NCBI GenBank assembly: GCA_028564925.1
Contig: CM053029.1
Location: 578,615,193 to 578,679,192, forward strand
Source of the DNA: Lithobates sylvaticus
Taxonomy: Eukaryota > Chordata > Amphibia > Anura > Ranidae
Length of the DNA stretch: 64,000 nucleotides
Direction of reading: 5' to 3'
The notes beneath the pieces are model-generated. The model made no database searches. It was not told the origin of the DNA and worked only from the letters and a program-made list of their open reading frames with translations. The position numbers and the translations under genes are program-made. Every line of letters begins with the position of its first letter. Within the stretch, counting starts at the first letter, position 1. Positions 44,034 to 53,879 of the stretch are shown here, piece by piece.

Positions 44034-44593
44034 GGAGGAGCTAAGCAACACTACTGAGACAAGCAGGGCAGGGAGCCCAAACAGTGCCTGACATATTTCT
44101 AACCACCGCGCTTCGTTCGTAGGGTGCTGTGTAAGCAGATGGGCTTCAGCCACAACACATGCACACCATTCAAAGTATAACTATATTGCGCAATGGTTTT
44201 TTATCTGTCTTCTATCCTCATGCAAACACGGAAGAGATAGTAAGGACGTGATCAGCAGGAAAGAGGACACCACAACTAAAGATAAGTAAAAGTATTATGT
44301 GTATACCTGCTCAAAAATATACATTTACTAAATGGTGCTTATCTTTCTCATTTGTGGTGTACACCTTTTGTCCTTCAAGTTTTAACCTGTGCTCAACACC
44401 AAAGGGCAATTAGTTAGTAAAACATCTCAGCACTAACTAATCAGGAACAACACCTGTCTAAGCAACCGCAAATTAAACACCTAAGGAGACATCAATTAGA
44501 TGCATGGACTCCTAAAGGATTCTAAAAATACCTATGGTGTTTCTCCCAATTTAATCGCATAACCCAATATGCGTTTTTCCACAAATAAATCGC

Positions 44594-44717
44594 ACAATTA
44601 AATGCGTTTTTTTCAGTTTTAAACGCATGGATTTTTTAATGCGTTTTTTTTCAGTTTTAAACGCATGGATTTTTTAATGCGTTTTTTTCAGTTTTAAAAC
44701 GCATGGATTTTTTAAGG
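44594..44717 (+). repeat. tandem repeat, unit about 44 bp
   Basis: Three to four copies of 'aatgcgtttttttcag' plus 'ttttaaacgcatggattttt'. Each unit can fold because aatgcgttt faces aaacgcat. Confidence 0.85.
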
Positions 44718-45086
44718 GTTGGAATGTAAACGTGGTTTTACCTCATTCTTAAACTGTCTTTTATTCACAGCACTATCGCACAAATATCACTTAATCACTG
44801 GTACCACAAAAAGGAAAAGGATCCACTTATTTATATATTTACATATGGTTTATGTATTTATTTATTTATGTATACACACTCAGTGCACGGATTTTAAGGA
44901 GGTTTTACACATCACTTGAATAGTATCATTGCACAAGCAATTTTTCAATTAGATCTACACGATTTTTAAGGTTGATTGAGAGCGCACCCATTTCACATAA
45001 TTATTAACATTGTGTGTGTATTTTAAAAACCATTTCTTCCACGTGTGAGAACACTAATATATGGGTTGCAGCATCATCATTTGGCT

Positions 45087-45123
<37 letters not shown>

Positions 45124-45314
45124 GCCGTTCTGTCTTTGAATACCCATTATAGCGCTTAAGTACACATACCTAACATTCCTTTAAATATGGTACCTGGGGG
45201 GTGTCTAAAGTATGCCTGTGAAGTGGCATGTGTTTCCCGTGTTTAGAACTGGCCCTGCACAAAATGACATTTGTAAAGGAAAAAAAGAAGCCATTTAAAA
45301 CCACTTGCGGCTTT

Positions 45315-45688
45315 AACCACTTCAATACCAGGCACTTTGGCACCTTCCCGCCCAAGCCAATTTTCAGCTTTCAGCAATGTTGCAATTTGAATGACAATTG
45401 CGCGGTCATGCTACACTGTACCCAAACAAATTTTTTATCATTTTGTTCCAACAAATAGAGCTTTCTTTTGGTGGTATTTGATCACCTCTGCGATTTTAAT
45501 TTTTTGCGCAACAAACAAAAAAAGACCGAAAATTTTGCAAAAAAACAAGTTTTTCTTTGTCACTGTTAATTATTTTTGCAAATAAGTGCGTTTTCTTCTT
45601 CAATGACGGGCACTGATAAGGCGGCACTAATGGGCACTGATAAGGCGGCACTGATGGGCACCGATGTGGGCACTGATACAGCACCTTT
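45315..45688 (+). mobile_element. truncated PB1 piggyBac-like repeat
   Basis: TTAACCACTTCAATACC start, then 'gacaattgcgcggtcatgc', 'acaaatagagctttcttttg', 'gcaacaaacaaaaaaagacc'. It runs into 'gggcactgataaggcggcac' tandem words and is cut by the Penelope-like repeat at 45689. Confidence 0.7.
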
Positions 45689-47722
45689 TTATATATTTGT
45701 TTAGTCATGGAGCCATGATCACACACTTTTTTAATATGCACTAATGCTATGGCACTGCTAAAGATGTGCCCTCTATGTAACTTATCATCCCATTTCAACC
45801 ATAGGGACCCATTTCCGGGACCTCTACATAGGCTGAGGGGACACCTAGAGCGCGCCGCTGAGCCGCCGCTCTAATCCTATTGCGCAGGTGCGGGCCGCAT
45901 CTCACCATAGGATGATGGCTCGCCTGTGTGATGTGTTGTTGGGTGCGCGCGCACCTCCTGATACAACGCGCGCGCGCACGGAGCCAGTGCGGCGGTCCGC
46001 CTTCTCAGCTGGTGGATGACTATCCACGGCTGGAGAAGCCCAGTGCGCGCGCAATGACTAATATGCGCGCGCACATACAGCACACCAACTCCCATCCCTC
46101 ACTGAGCTACAACTACTGCGCATGCGCATATGCAGCGGCCCTCACAGCCATGAGAAGAGATACTCACTCACAGCTGATGTGTGATGCGCGCGCACTGTTT
46201 GTGATGACAGGCGCGCGCACACAATAAACCAGCAAACATAGAGCCAATGGATGCACAGTGAGCTGCATCTGACAGGCAGGGATCGATATGGAATATATAT
46301 ACAGCACAATAGCGAGCCTCCACAGCACTATACCTTTGTGAAGCCAGGACTCCCAGAAAACATCCACCCTGACATCCTAAAGGTAATACAGTGACAACCA
46401 CCCCTAATACCTACACATACACTTTCTGTACATCATGGATCACCAGTGTGCATATTAGAGTAGTCATTTGAGATTGGTTTTAGGTAAAAACTACCCGTAC
46501 AAATATAGCATGAAGTTGTCAGTATTATTATTATTTTCATATTAGGACACTACTGCCAGTGACACCACCAACGATCTTTCTCGCAAGCCTGGATAGGGGA
46601 ATGTATACGGTCATGTGTATCAGCCCACATCTGATTGTACACAACATGTCACATGATTTATCACATGATTGGTCCACCACCCATGTGACTAGCTCCCCTA
46701 TCACTATAAATTAGTTTGAGATGGGCTGTGTAGCCATACCCATGAATAAGTCCAAGCGACGAAACATGTCGGGAATGAGGCTACACAGCAAAAAGTAAAG
46801 ATTGTATTTATTTATTTATATATTACGCCACTGTGGACTATAACTATACCACCACCAGGGTCTTCCTTTTGGTCCGCCGAGACCGCAGTATATATATTTT
46901 TTATACTTTTATACATCAGCGTTGTTTGGCTTGCTGTGGTTTTGGATTGGAGGCTTGATTTTAACCTTTGAAATGTGAGTGTGACCATTGGAGTGTTTTG
47001 CGTGAATAAATTTTATCATACGTTTTTACACTATGTGGAGTGTTTCATTGTTTTACATATGGAATCGCATTGAGAGTTAAACGGATCAAACAAGCCATCC
47101 TTCATTAACCCCTGGAGTGGGTAAAACACGCATCTGCCAAACACGAGAGTGTGAGGCCTTGTGAGCTGGTGAGTGGGCCTTTCAGAGGGAGTGTGATCAC
47201 AAACACGTGGTGTGGTGGCAGATTCAAGCCAGTCAGAAGACTCCAGTTTGAAACTGTGTTTGAAGACACTTGGAAAATCACTTACCTATTTATTTATTTA
47301 CAATCTGGACTTTACATATTTATGAACTTTTTCACTTGTCACTAAGAGAAATAGACACACCGCTGCTATTAAGTTGTACGTTGAGTCAATTATACACTAT
47401 TATTTTTGCACTTTGATATTTATATAGCACTGTTTATATATTTGCACAGTATTTATTTGCATAGTATTTATTCAGCATTTTATATTTTTCATTGTTTATA
47501 TTAGCGCTACTGATTCACCTTATCTATGTTGCATTTTTAGGTTGAATTGCAGATTTCACATGTTTATATGTTTTAAGTAGCTGCTGTTTGATATATATAT
47601 ATTTTTTACACTTGCACTTTTAATCCTTCACTAATTCTATAGCCTACACACCTGCGGCGCGGTGGGGGTAGATGATACAGAGGGCGGTCTTCCACAGCTA
47701 TACATCATTTACCAACAGTACA
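45689..47722 (+). repeat. Penelope-like pLTR1
   Basis: About 2.03 kb, direct copy of 51821-53879, from 'ttatatatttgtttagtcat' to 'catttaccaacagtaca'. 45940-46210 is rich in gcgcgc. The 5' 740 bp differ from pLTR2 by many substitutions and indels; the 3' 1.3 kb is nearly identical. Confidence 0.9.
46729..46785 (+). ncRNA. hammerhead-like motif in pLTR1
   Basis: Stem I TGTAGCC/GGCTACA plus CCC/GGG with an internal loop, ATGAATAA in the core position, stem II GTC/GAC with a CAAGC loop, GAA, palindrome ACATGT, C. The core resembles ATGAGTAA at 22948. Conserved without change in both pLTRs. Confidence 0.7.
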
Positions 47723-47753
47723 TACTATTTTAACTCTTTTACCTACTGCAGCC

Positions 47754-48977
47754 ATGGAAGCTATAAATTTCCTGTCGAACAGACAGATGATTCCTGAAAA
47801 CATCTTTACAAACAACCATGATATGGTTGATTGTGAGGAAGATATTACCGGCACTTTAAGATCTTTAGAAAATCTTTTAGAAAAACAAGTTAAGACTTGG
47901 TGGGACATTTTTACATTTGAGCACTATGAGAGGGAAAATTTGATTTTTAGAAGCCTGAGATGGGAGGTTTCCCCACAGGATGGTCTCACTGACCAAAAAT
48001 ATATGGATGAGTGGTTGGAATTTTTCAACAGAAGAGGCAGAGAACTACAAGCCCTGGTTCTAAAAAGAAAACACATTAAATTAAGTATTGTTAATCAAAA
48101 AATAAAAGATATACAAGCCTTATTAGAACCTTTGAAGGATTCCAACCAAGTTTTAGAATTTAACACCAACATGAAGAGAAAATTGGAAAAAATTGACCGT
48201 GAAACACAAAAGAAAAAAGTCAAAAAATATACCAGAGATTCAAATGACTTCCAGACAAATAATATATATGTCTGGCAGTCCCTTATTGCTGAGAAAGATG
48301 AATGCTCTCAGACATGCGAACAGACATCATCTGCAATGGAGAAAGAAGAAAAGAGCGTAAATAACCCTAAGAAAATGACACACAAAAAAGCTCCCTATGA
48401 GAAGGAGAAAACCAATAATGGCACGGGACGGAAAACCCAGTCCGCAACGAATAGGACTGAACCTCCTTCACAACCCCCGTACCAGACGAGAACCTACACA
48501 CAAGATAGAGGCGGTGGGCATTTCCCCCACTATCCAGAACCCCGCACTCCTCGAGGTGATTCCCCATACCAGTGCCAGTCGCCAAGAATGAATAGAGGGA
48601 ATGGACAATATGGAAACAACCACTATCCCCTATATGAACAAACACATTGGCACCGCCACCCTCCACCACCCCCAAACCAATATTGGGACCAAAGAGGAGA
48701 AATACCCATGCACAATAGATACCAAGCACTGGCGGAAGACAACTACTATGGTAACCCATATCATCAACAACCACCCCCCCCCCCTTTTTTAGGTCAACGG
48801 GGGAGGGGTGGGAGAGGAGGAGGGACACCGAGGAAGAATGCCCAGCCGAACAAGGGTGGAGAGAGAAATCAACCCCCATATTATCAGAACAAAGACAAAA
48901 CGGCGCCCCAAAGAGAAGAAGGGGGTGTCGATCGGGACGCAGGGCACAATCCAAAAAAGCGAATGCGGGACAACTGA
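47754..48977 (+). CDS. PLE ORF1 protein (RNA-binding-like, unknown function)
   Basis: The 407-codon frame opens at ATG 47754 in a good context (gcagccATGg), 32 bp after pLTR1. Residues 35-175 are charged and helical ('LENLLEKQVKTWWDIFTFEH', 'SLRWEVSP', 'YMDEWLEFFNRRGRELQALV'), with a likely coiled coil around 95-160 ending in a Lys-rich patch KKKVKKY. From about residue 215 it is low complexity, rich in Gln, Pro, Arg, Gly, Tyr and Asn, with an RGRGGRGGG box that suggests RNA binding. Similar N-terminal segments precede the RT in other frog Penelope-like copies, by recollection. It probably packages the element RNA. Its last codons overlap the upstream extension of the RT frame. Confidence 0.7.
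   Translation: MEAINFLSNRQMIPENIFTNNHDMVDCEEDITGTLRSLENLLEKQVKTWWDIFTFEHYERENLIFRSLRWEVSPQDGLTDQKYMDEWLEFFNRRGRELQALVLKRKHIKLSIVNQKIKDIQALLEPLKDSNQVLEFNTNMKRKLEKIDRETQKKKVKKYTRDSNDFQTNNIYVWQSLIAEKDECSQTCEQTSSAMEKEEKSVNNPKKMTHKKAPYEKEKTNNGTGRKTQSATNRTEPPSQPPYQTRTYTQDRGGGHFPHYPEPRTPRGDSPYQCQSPRMNRGNGQYGNNHYPLYEQTHWHRHPPPPPNQYWDQRGEIPMHNRYQALAEDNYYGNPYHQQPPPPPFLGQRGRGGRGGGTPRKNAQPNKGGERNQPPYYQNKDKTAPQREEGGVDRDAGHNPKKRMRDN
48953..48959 (+). promoter_or_regulatory. possible -1 frameshift heptamer A AAA AAG
   Basis: In the ORF1 frame the codons are CCA AAA AAG, giving the slippery heptamer A AAA AAG, 16 bp before the ORF1 stop (48975-48977). The RT frame is -1 relative to ORF1 and is open from before 48902. 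It has no ATG before its conserved N-terminal residues. No downstream pseudoknot was worked out. Confidence 0.4.
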
Positions 48978-50629
48978 ATAGTGGAATATACAACCTAAGT
49001 AAAATTGAGCTGAACCAAAAGGAACTAAATATACTGAATCTTGGACTAAAATGTGCCCCCAAAAAGAAGTTTAATAAGTTCGATGTGTTCATTGACACAC
49101 ATAAATTTATTAGAACACTTAATTTAAAGAAATATTTTTTAAGTGCTCCCACAAATTTTAAGCCAGCAGTCTCTTACACGGTGGAGAAGGTCGACAGTGG
49201 TCTAAGAAACAAGTCAATCTTCAACCCCCAAATCCCAAGCAATCACTTCATTGAGGTGTTTAAGAATTTGGTTTTAAAGGATCTGGAAGAATTAACTCCA
49301 AAAAAACATATTAACCCAGATTACATTAGAGAAGGCATTCGTTCATTAGAGGAACAAAAAGAGATCATCATACGCCCAGCGGATAAGGGTGGAGGTGTTG
49401 TGATAATGGATAAAACCTTCTACACTAACCAACTCAATGAACTTCTAGCAGATGCCCATACATATAAAAAGCTTCAAGTAAACCCGACCGAACCGTATAG
49501 GAACCAGTTGGACCTACTGATTGAATGGGGATACCATACCAAGGCACTAAACCTTAAGGAGAAACGATACTTGGTCCCCAGTGCGTGCAGAATACCAATT
49601 ATCTATACGCTTCCGAAAGTCCACAAAAATGCTGAAATCCCCCCCGCCCGACCCATCGTAAATGGTATTGGGTCGGTTACTGCGAGACTCGGGGAATACT
49701 TAGACAAGTTTTTACAAGCTAGCGTCACTAACACAAGAGCATACTTGAAAGATACATCGGAATTGTTGATGCTACTTGATTCGATCCAAATAAGCACCAC
49801 AAATCACACCTTTTTAGTCACAGCCGATGTTTGTTCTTTATATACCATAATCCAACATGAAGACGCGGCCTTGTCATTGAACTGGGCACTCAGCAAAAGA
49901 GACGACATTTCGGACTCCCAGAAGAGATTCATAGGACAAGCGTTGGAATATTGTATGACGCACAACTACTTCTGGTGGGACGATCAATTCTTCTCCCAGA
50001 AGGTTGGCGTGGCTATGGGAGCGAAATATGCTCCCAGCCTCGCCAACCTATTCATGGCAGAGTGGGAGGATAGGTTCATTTTTAGCAAAAATCTCCCGCA
50101 ATTGAAATTTTATAGGAGATTTATTGATGACCTCCTACTGATTTGGGAGGGCTCCAGGGAATCGGTTATAGAGTTCCTCGAGGCATTGAATGTGAATAAT
50201 AATAACATCAAACTTGAGTATCAAGTAAGTGATACATCCATTAACTTTTTAGATGTAACCATAGAGAAGGAAGGGGCTAAATTATGCACTAAAGCATATT
50301 TTAAACCGACCGATCGGAATACCTATTTGCCTATCCATAGCGGACACCACCCAGCCTGGATCAAAAACATCCCTAAGGGACAAATGTTGAGGATTCGACG
50401 GAACTGCACCAAAACGGAAGACTACTATGAGCAATCACTGATTTTAAAGAACAAGTTCACCCAAAAGGGCTACACTGAAAAATCTTTAGATAAAATCATT
50501 GATGATGTCGCTCTAATTCCAAGAGAGATGTGCTTGAGGAAGAAAGACAAAACAAGAAAAGGAACAACAACAAGTGAATTTTATTTCAGATTTCCATTGT
50601 CAGTACAAAGAAGTACAAAACATTTATGA
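48974..50629 (+). CDS. PLE reverse transcriptase
   Basis: Penelope-type reverse transcriptase, related to telomerase RT, which would copy element RNA into DNA at a cut target. Landmarks in order: 'LNILNLGLKCAPKKKFNKFD' just before the first GTG at 49085; 'IIIRPADKGGGVVIMDKTFY' (RT1-2); 'YTLPKVHKNAEIPPARPIVN'; 'VTADVCSLYTIIQHEDA' with the first catalytic Asp; 'GVAMGAKYAPSLANLFM' (motif B); 'FYRRFIDDLLLIWEG' with the Asp pair; and 'SINFLDVTI'. No ATG precedes the conserved N-terminus, so expression may depend on frameshifting from ORF1. The endonuclease part lies in an overlapping frame. Confidence 0.85.
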   Translation: MNSGIYNLSKIELNQKELNILNLGLKCAPKKKFNKFDVFIDTHKFIRTLNLKKYFLSAPTNFKPAVSYTVEKVDSGLRNKSIFNPQIPSNHFIEVFKNLVLKDLEELTPKKHINPDYIREGIRSLEEQKEIIIRPADKGGGVVIMDKTFYTNQLNELLADAHTYKKLQVNPTEPYRNQLDLLIEWGYHTKALNLKEKRYLVPSACRIPIIYTLPKVHKNAEIPPARPIVNGIGSVTARLGEYLDKFLQASVTNTRAYLKDTSELLMLLDSIQISTTNHTFLVTADVCSLYTIIQHEDAALSLNWALSKRDDISDSQKRFIGQALEYCMTHNYFWWDDQFFSQKVGVAMGAKYAPSLANLFMAEWEDRFIFSKNLPQLKFYRRFIDDLLLIWEGSRESVIEFLEALNVNNNNIKLEYQVSDTSINFLDVTIEKEGAKLCTKAYFKPTDRNTYLPIHSGHHPAWIKNIPKGQMLRIRRNCTKTEDYYEQSLILKNKFTQKGYTEKSLDKIIDDVALIPREMCLRKKDKTRKGTTTSEFYFRFPLSVQRSTKHL

Positions 50630-51248
50630 GAGACACTGGCACATTTTATGTAGGGACAGACATTTGGGAGCCATTTTAAATCATCGACCAAGATTCATCT
50701 ATAGAAGAGCTCCAAACTTTGGAGATAGAATAGTCAAAAAACTTATAGATCCACCAAACCGCCAGGTCTTGAGGATAAATTTAAAAGGATTTTACGCTTG
50801 CAGGAAATGCATTTGCTGCAGGACTACGAGTGTCAATAATAGGGGCAAAACAGAAATCACAAACAGAGATGGTGAGGTTTTCCAAATAGAAGAATTCATC
50901 ACCTGTAACACAACTCATGTTGTGTACCTTATGTGGTGCCCATGCGGGTTACTCTACGTAGGCAGAACAAAAAGACTACTGAGAATCCGGATTTCGGAGC
51001 ATTTGGCCAATATAAGGAAAGGTTTTCAGTATCACAGCGTTTCATTACACTTTAAAGAAAAACATGATCGGGATCCAACACTTCTACAGTTCTGCGGAAT
51101 AGACACCATTCACCCCTCTTGGAGAGGTTCAAACAGGGTCAGAGACCTCAGTCAAAGGGAAACCCGCTGGATCTTTTTATTAAAAAGTTTAACGCCACGG
51201 GGACTGAACGTAGAATTGGACCTCAACTGCTTCATTAATAATTTTTAA
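50574..51248 (+). CDS. PLE GIY-YIG endonuclease domain
   Basis: Reads HWHILCRDRHLGAILNHRPR (RT-endonuclease linker of Penelope elements), then a Cys cluster CRKCICCRTT, then THVVYLMWCPCGLLYVGRTK with the GIY (VVYLM) and YIG (LYVG) halves, the catalytic Arg in 'LRIRISEHLANI' and the SLHFKEKHD helix. It nicks target DNA to prime reverse transcription. In intact family members it is the C-terminus of the RT polyprotein; here it overlaps the RT frame in a different frame. Its own ATG start is probably not used. About 220 residues, normal for this domain plus linker. Confidence 0.85.
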   Translation: MNFISDFHCQYKEVQNIYERHWHILCRDRHLGAILNHRPRFIYRRAPNFGDRIVKKLIDPPNRQVLRINLKGFYACRKCICCRTTSVNNRGKTEITNRDGEVFQIEEFITCNTTHVVYLMWCPCGLLYVGRTKRLLRIRISEHLANIRKGFQYHSVSLHFKEKHDRDPTLLQFCGIDTIHPSWRGSNRVRDLSQRETRWIFLLKSLTPRGLNVELDLNCFINNF

Positions 51249-51820
51249 TCCATGCACTACAGTAGGAACCGCAGAGTGATGAAAAAACTCATCAACTAAA
51301 TCTGTATTGAATAGCCAGCCTTCTCTGAACTCCAATCTTAATTATTTTAGATTATATAAAAAAGTGTTTAGAAAACACCTCTCAGGTAATACACACACCC
51401 GATAGTTTAAAAGGGTTTGTGACAACCACAAAATGTGTTGAATACGGACAATTTTCCATAATAAATATCACTCACCCAATTTTTCATTGAAAAACGCATG
51501 TGCACACATGCAGTTTTTAATGAGAATATTTTTAATATTTTAATAATAATAATAATATTAATATTTTTATTATTTTTACATATATATCTATATACATATA
51601 TATATGTTTGTTTTTTAAAGAAATTTTAAATATTTTTATAATATGCTTAACACTATTTATTTTATTTTAATTTAATAATGTGATCAAATTTCTCAGATTC
51701 TTCTGTGCAATTTTCTCACCAATTCCCGTTAGATGCAATGCCTGTCATTCACGTATGATACAGCTTTCTGAACCTCTAAACTTAGGGAATAAGTGCTCAA
51801 ATTGCGATGGTTTAATACAT
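51249..51820 (+). other. PLE 3' segment before pLTR2
   Basis: AT-rich non-coding stretch between the endonuclease frame and pLTR2, with (AAT)n and ATATAT words near 51540-51610. Confidence 0.6.
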
Positions 51821-53879
51821 TTATATATTTGTTTAGTCATGGAGCCATGATCACACACTTTTCCAATAGGTATTTACGCTATTGCACTGCTAAAGTTGTG
51901 CTCTTTGTGTAATTTATCATCCCATTTTCAACTGCAGGGACCCATTTCCGGGACCTCTATATAGGCTGAGGGGACACCTAGAGCGCGCCGCTGAGCCGCC
52001 GCTCTAATCCTATTGCGCAGGTGCGGGCCGCATCTCACCATAGGATGATGGCTCGCCTGTGTGATGTGTTGTTGGGTGCGCGCGCACCTCCTGATACAAC
52101 GCACGCGCGCACGGAGCCAGTGCGCACGCGCGCGGCGGTTTGCCTTCTCAGCTGGTGGATGACTATCCACGGCTGGAGAAGCCCAGTGCGCGCGCAGTGA
52201 CCAGTGCAATATGCGCGCGCACACACAGTACACCAACGAGTCTCCCATCCCTCACTGAGCAACAACTACTGCGCATGCGCACATGGAGCGTCTCTCACAG
52301 CCATGGGAAGAGATACTCACCCACAGCTGATGTGTGATGCGCGCGCACTGTTTGTGATGACAGGCGCGCGCACACAAAAAACCAGCAAACACAGAGCCAT
52401 TGGATGCACAGTGAGCCGCACCTGACAGGCAGGGATTGTAATGGAATATATGCACAGCACAACAGCGAGCCTCCACAGCACTACACCTGTGTGAAGCCGG
52501 GACCCCCAGAAAACACCCACCCAGACATCCTAAAGGTAATACAGAGACAGCCATCCCAAATACCTACATATACACTCTCTGTACATCATGGATCACCAGT
52601 GTGCATATTAGAGTAGTCATTTGAGATTGGTTTTAGGTAAAAACTACCCGTACAAATATAGCATGAAGTTGTCAGTATTATTATTATTTTCATATTAGGA
52701 CACCACTGCCAGTGACACCACCAACGATCTTTCTCGCAAGCCGGGATAGGGGAATGTATACGGTCATGTGTATCAGCCCACATCTGATTGTACACAACAT
52801 GTCACATGATTTATCACATGATTGGTCCACCACCCATGTGACTAGCTCCCCTATCACTATAAATTAGTTTGAGATGGGCTGTGTAGCCATACCCATGAAT
52901 AAGTCCAAGCGACGAAACATGTCGGGAATGAGGCTACACAGCAAAAAGTAAAGATTGTATTTATTTATTTATATATTACGCCACTGTGGACTATAACTAT
53001 ACCACCACCAGGGTCTTCCTTTTGGTCCGCCGAGACCGCAGTATATATATTTTTTATACTTTTATACATCAGCGTTGTTTGGCTTGCTGTGGTTTTGGAT
53101 TGGAGGCTTGATTTTAACCTTTGAAATGTGAGTGTGACCATTGGAGTGTTTTGCGTGAATAAATTTTATCATACGTTTTTACACTATGTGGAGTGTTTTA
53201 TTCATTGTTTTACATATGGAATCGCATTGAGAGTTAAACGGATCAAACAAGCCATCCTTCATTAACCCCTGGAGTGGGTAAAACACGCATCTGCCAAACA
53301 CGAGAGTGTGAGGCCTTGTGAGCTGGTGAGTGGGCCTTTCAGAGGGAGTGTGATCACAAACACGTGGTGTGGTGGCAGATTCAAGCCAGTCAGAAGACTC
53401 CAGTTTGAAACTGTGTTTGAAGACACTTGGAAAATCACTTACCTATTTATTTATTTACAATCTGGACTTTACATATTTATGAACTTTTTCACTTGTCACT
53501 AAGAGAAATAGACACACCGCTGCTATTAAGTTATACGTTGAGTCAATTATACACTATTATTTTTGCACTTTGATATTTATATAGCACTGTTTATATATTT
53601 GCACAGTATTTATTTGCATAGTATTTATTCAGCATTTTATATTTTTCATTGTTTATATTAGCGCTACTGATTCACCTTATCTATGTTGCATTTTTAGGTT
53701 GAATTGCAGATTTCACATGTTTATATGTTTTAAGTAGCTGCTGTTTGATATATATATATTTTTTACACTTGCACTTTTAATCCTTCACTAATTCTATAGC
53801 CTACACACCTGCGGCGCGGTGGGGGTAGATGATACAGAGGGCGGTCTTCCACAGCTATACATCATTTACCAACAGTACA
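51821..53879 (+). repeat. Penelope-like pLTR2
   Basis: About 2.06 kb, direct copy of pLTR1. It differs mainly in 51821-52590, including an extra 'cacgcgcgc' segment near 52129. Confidence 0.9.
52882..52938 (+). ncRNA. hammerhead-like motif in pLTR2
   Basis: Base-for-base copy of the pLTR1 motif, with the same stems and the same ATGAATAA core variant. Confidence 0.7.

Larger units (their letters stand above)
43985..45174 (+). mobile_element. hammerhead-headed retroelement insertion (Penelope pLTR-like)
   Basis: A 14-bp duplication, ATTCCTTTAAATAT, at 43971-43984 and 45175-45188 brackets 1190 bp that split the repeat seen at 42550-42885. It starts 7 bp before a hammerhead-like motif. It contains a 44-bp tandem repeat (44594-44717) and a run of about 30 A near 45091. 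No coding frame. Confidence 0.8.
45689..53879 (+). mobile_element. Penelope-like retroelement (PLE) with two pLTRs
   Basis: Order: pLTR1, ORF1, reverse transcriptase, GIY-YIG endonuclease, 3' segment, pLTR2. The RT type, the GIY-YIG domain, the long direct repeats and the hammerhead motif in each repeat all point to the Penelope order rather than LTR or LINE elements. The 3' halves of the pLTRs are almost identical, so the copy looks recent. The RT and endonuclease parts lie in two overlapping frames, so this copy is probably not fully functional. No target duplication was found at the outer edges. Confidence 0.85.

Noticed and set aside
48367-49152. 261-codon minus-strand frame
   Set aside because: It is antisense to the low-complexity tail of PLE ORF1 and shows no recognisable domain.
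45689-53879. Reading the pLTRs as retroviral LTRs
   Set aside because: The enzyme is a Penelope-type RT with a GIY-YIG endonuclease; there is no protease, integrase or primer-binding site next to the repeat.
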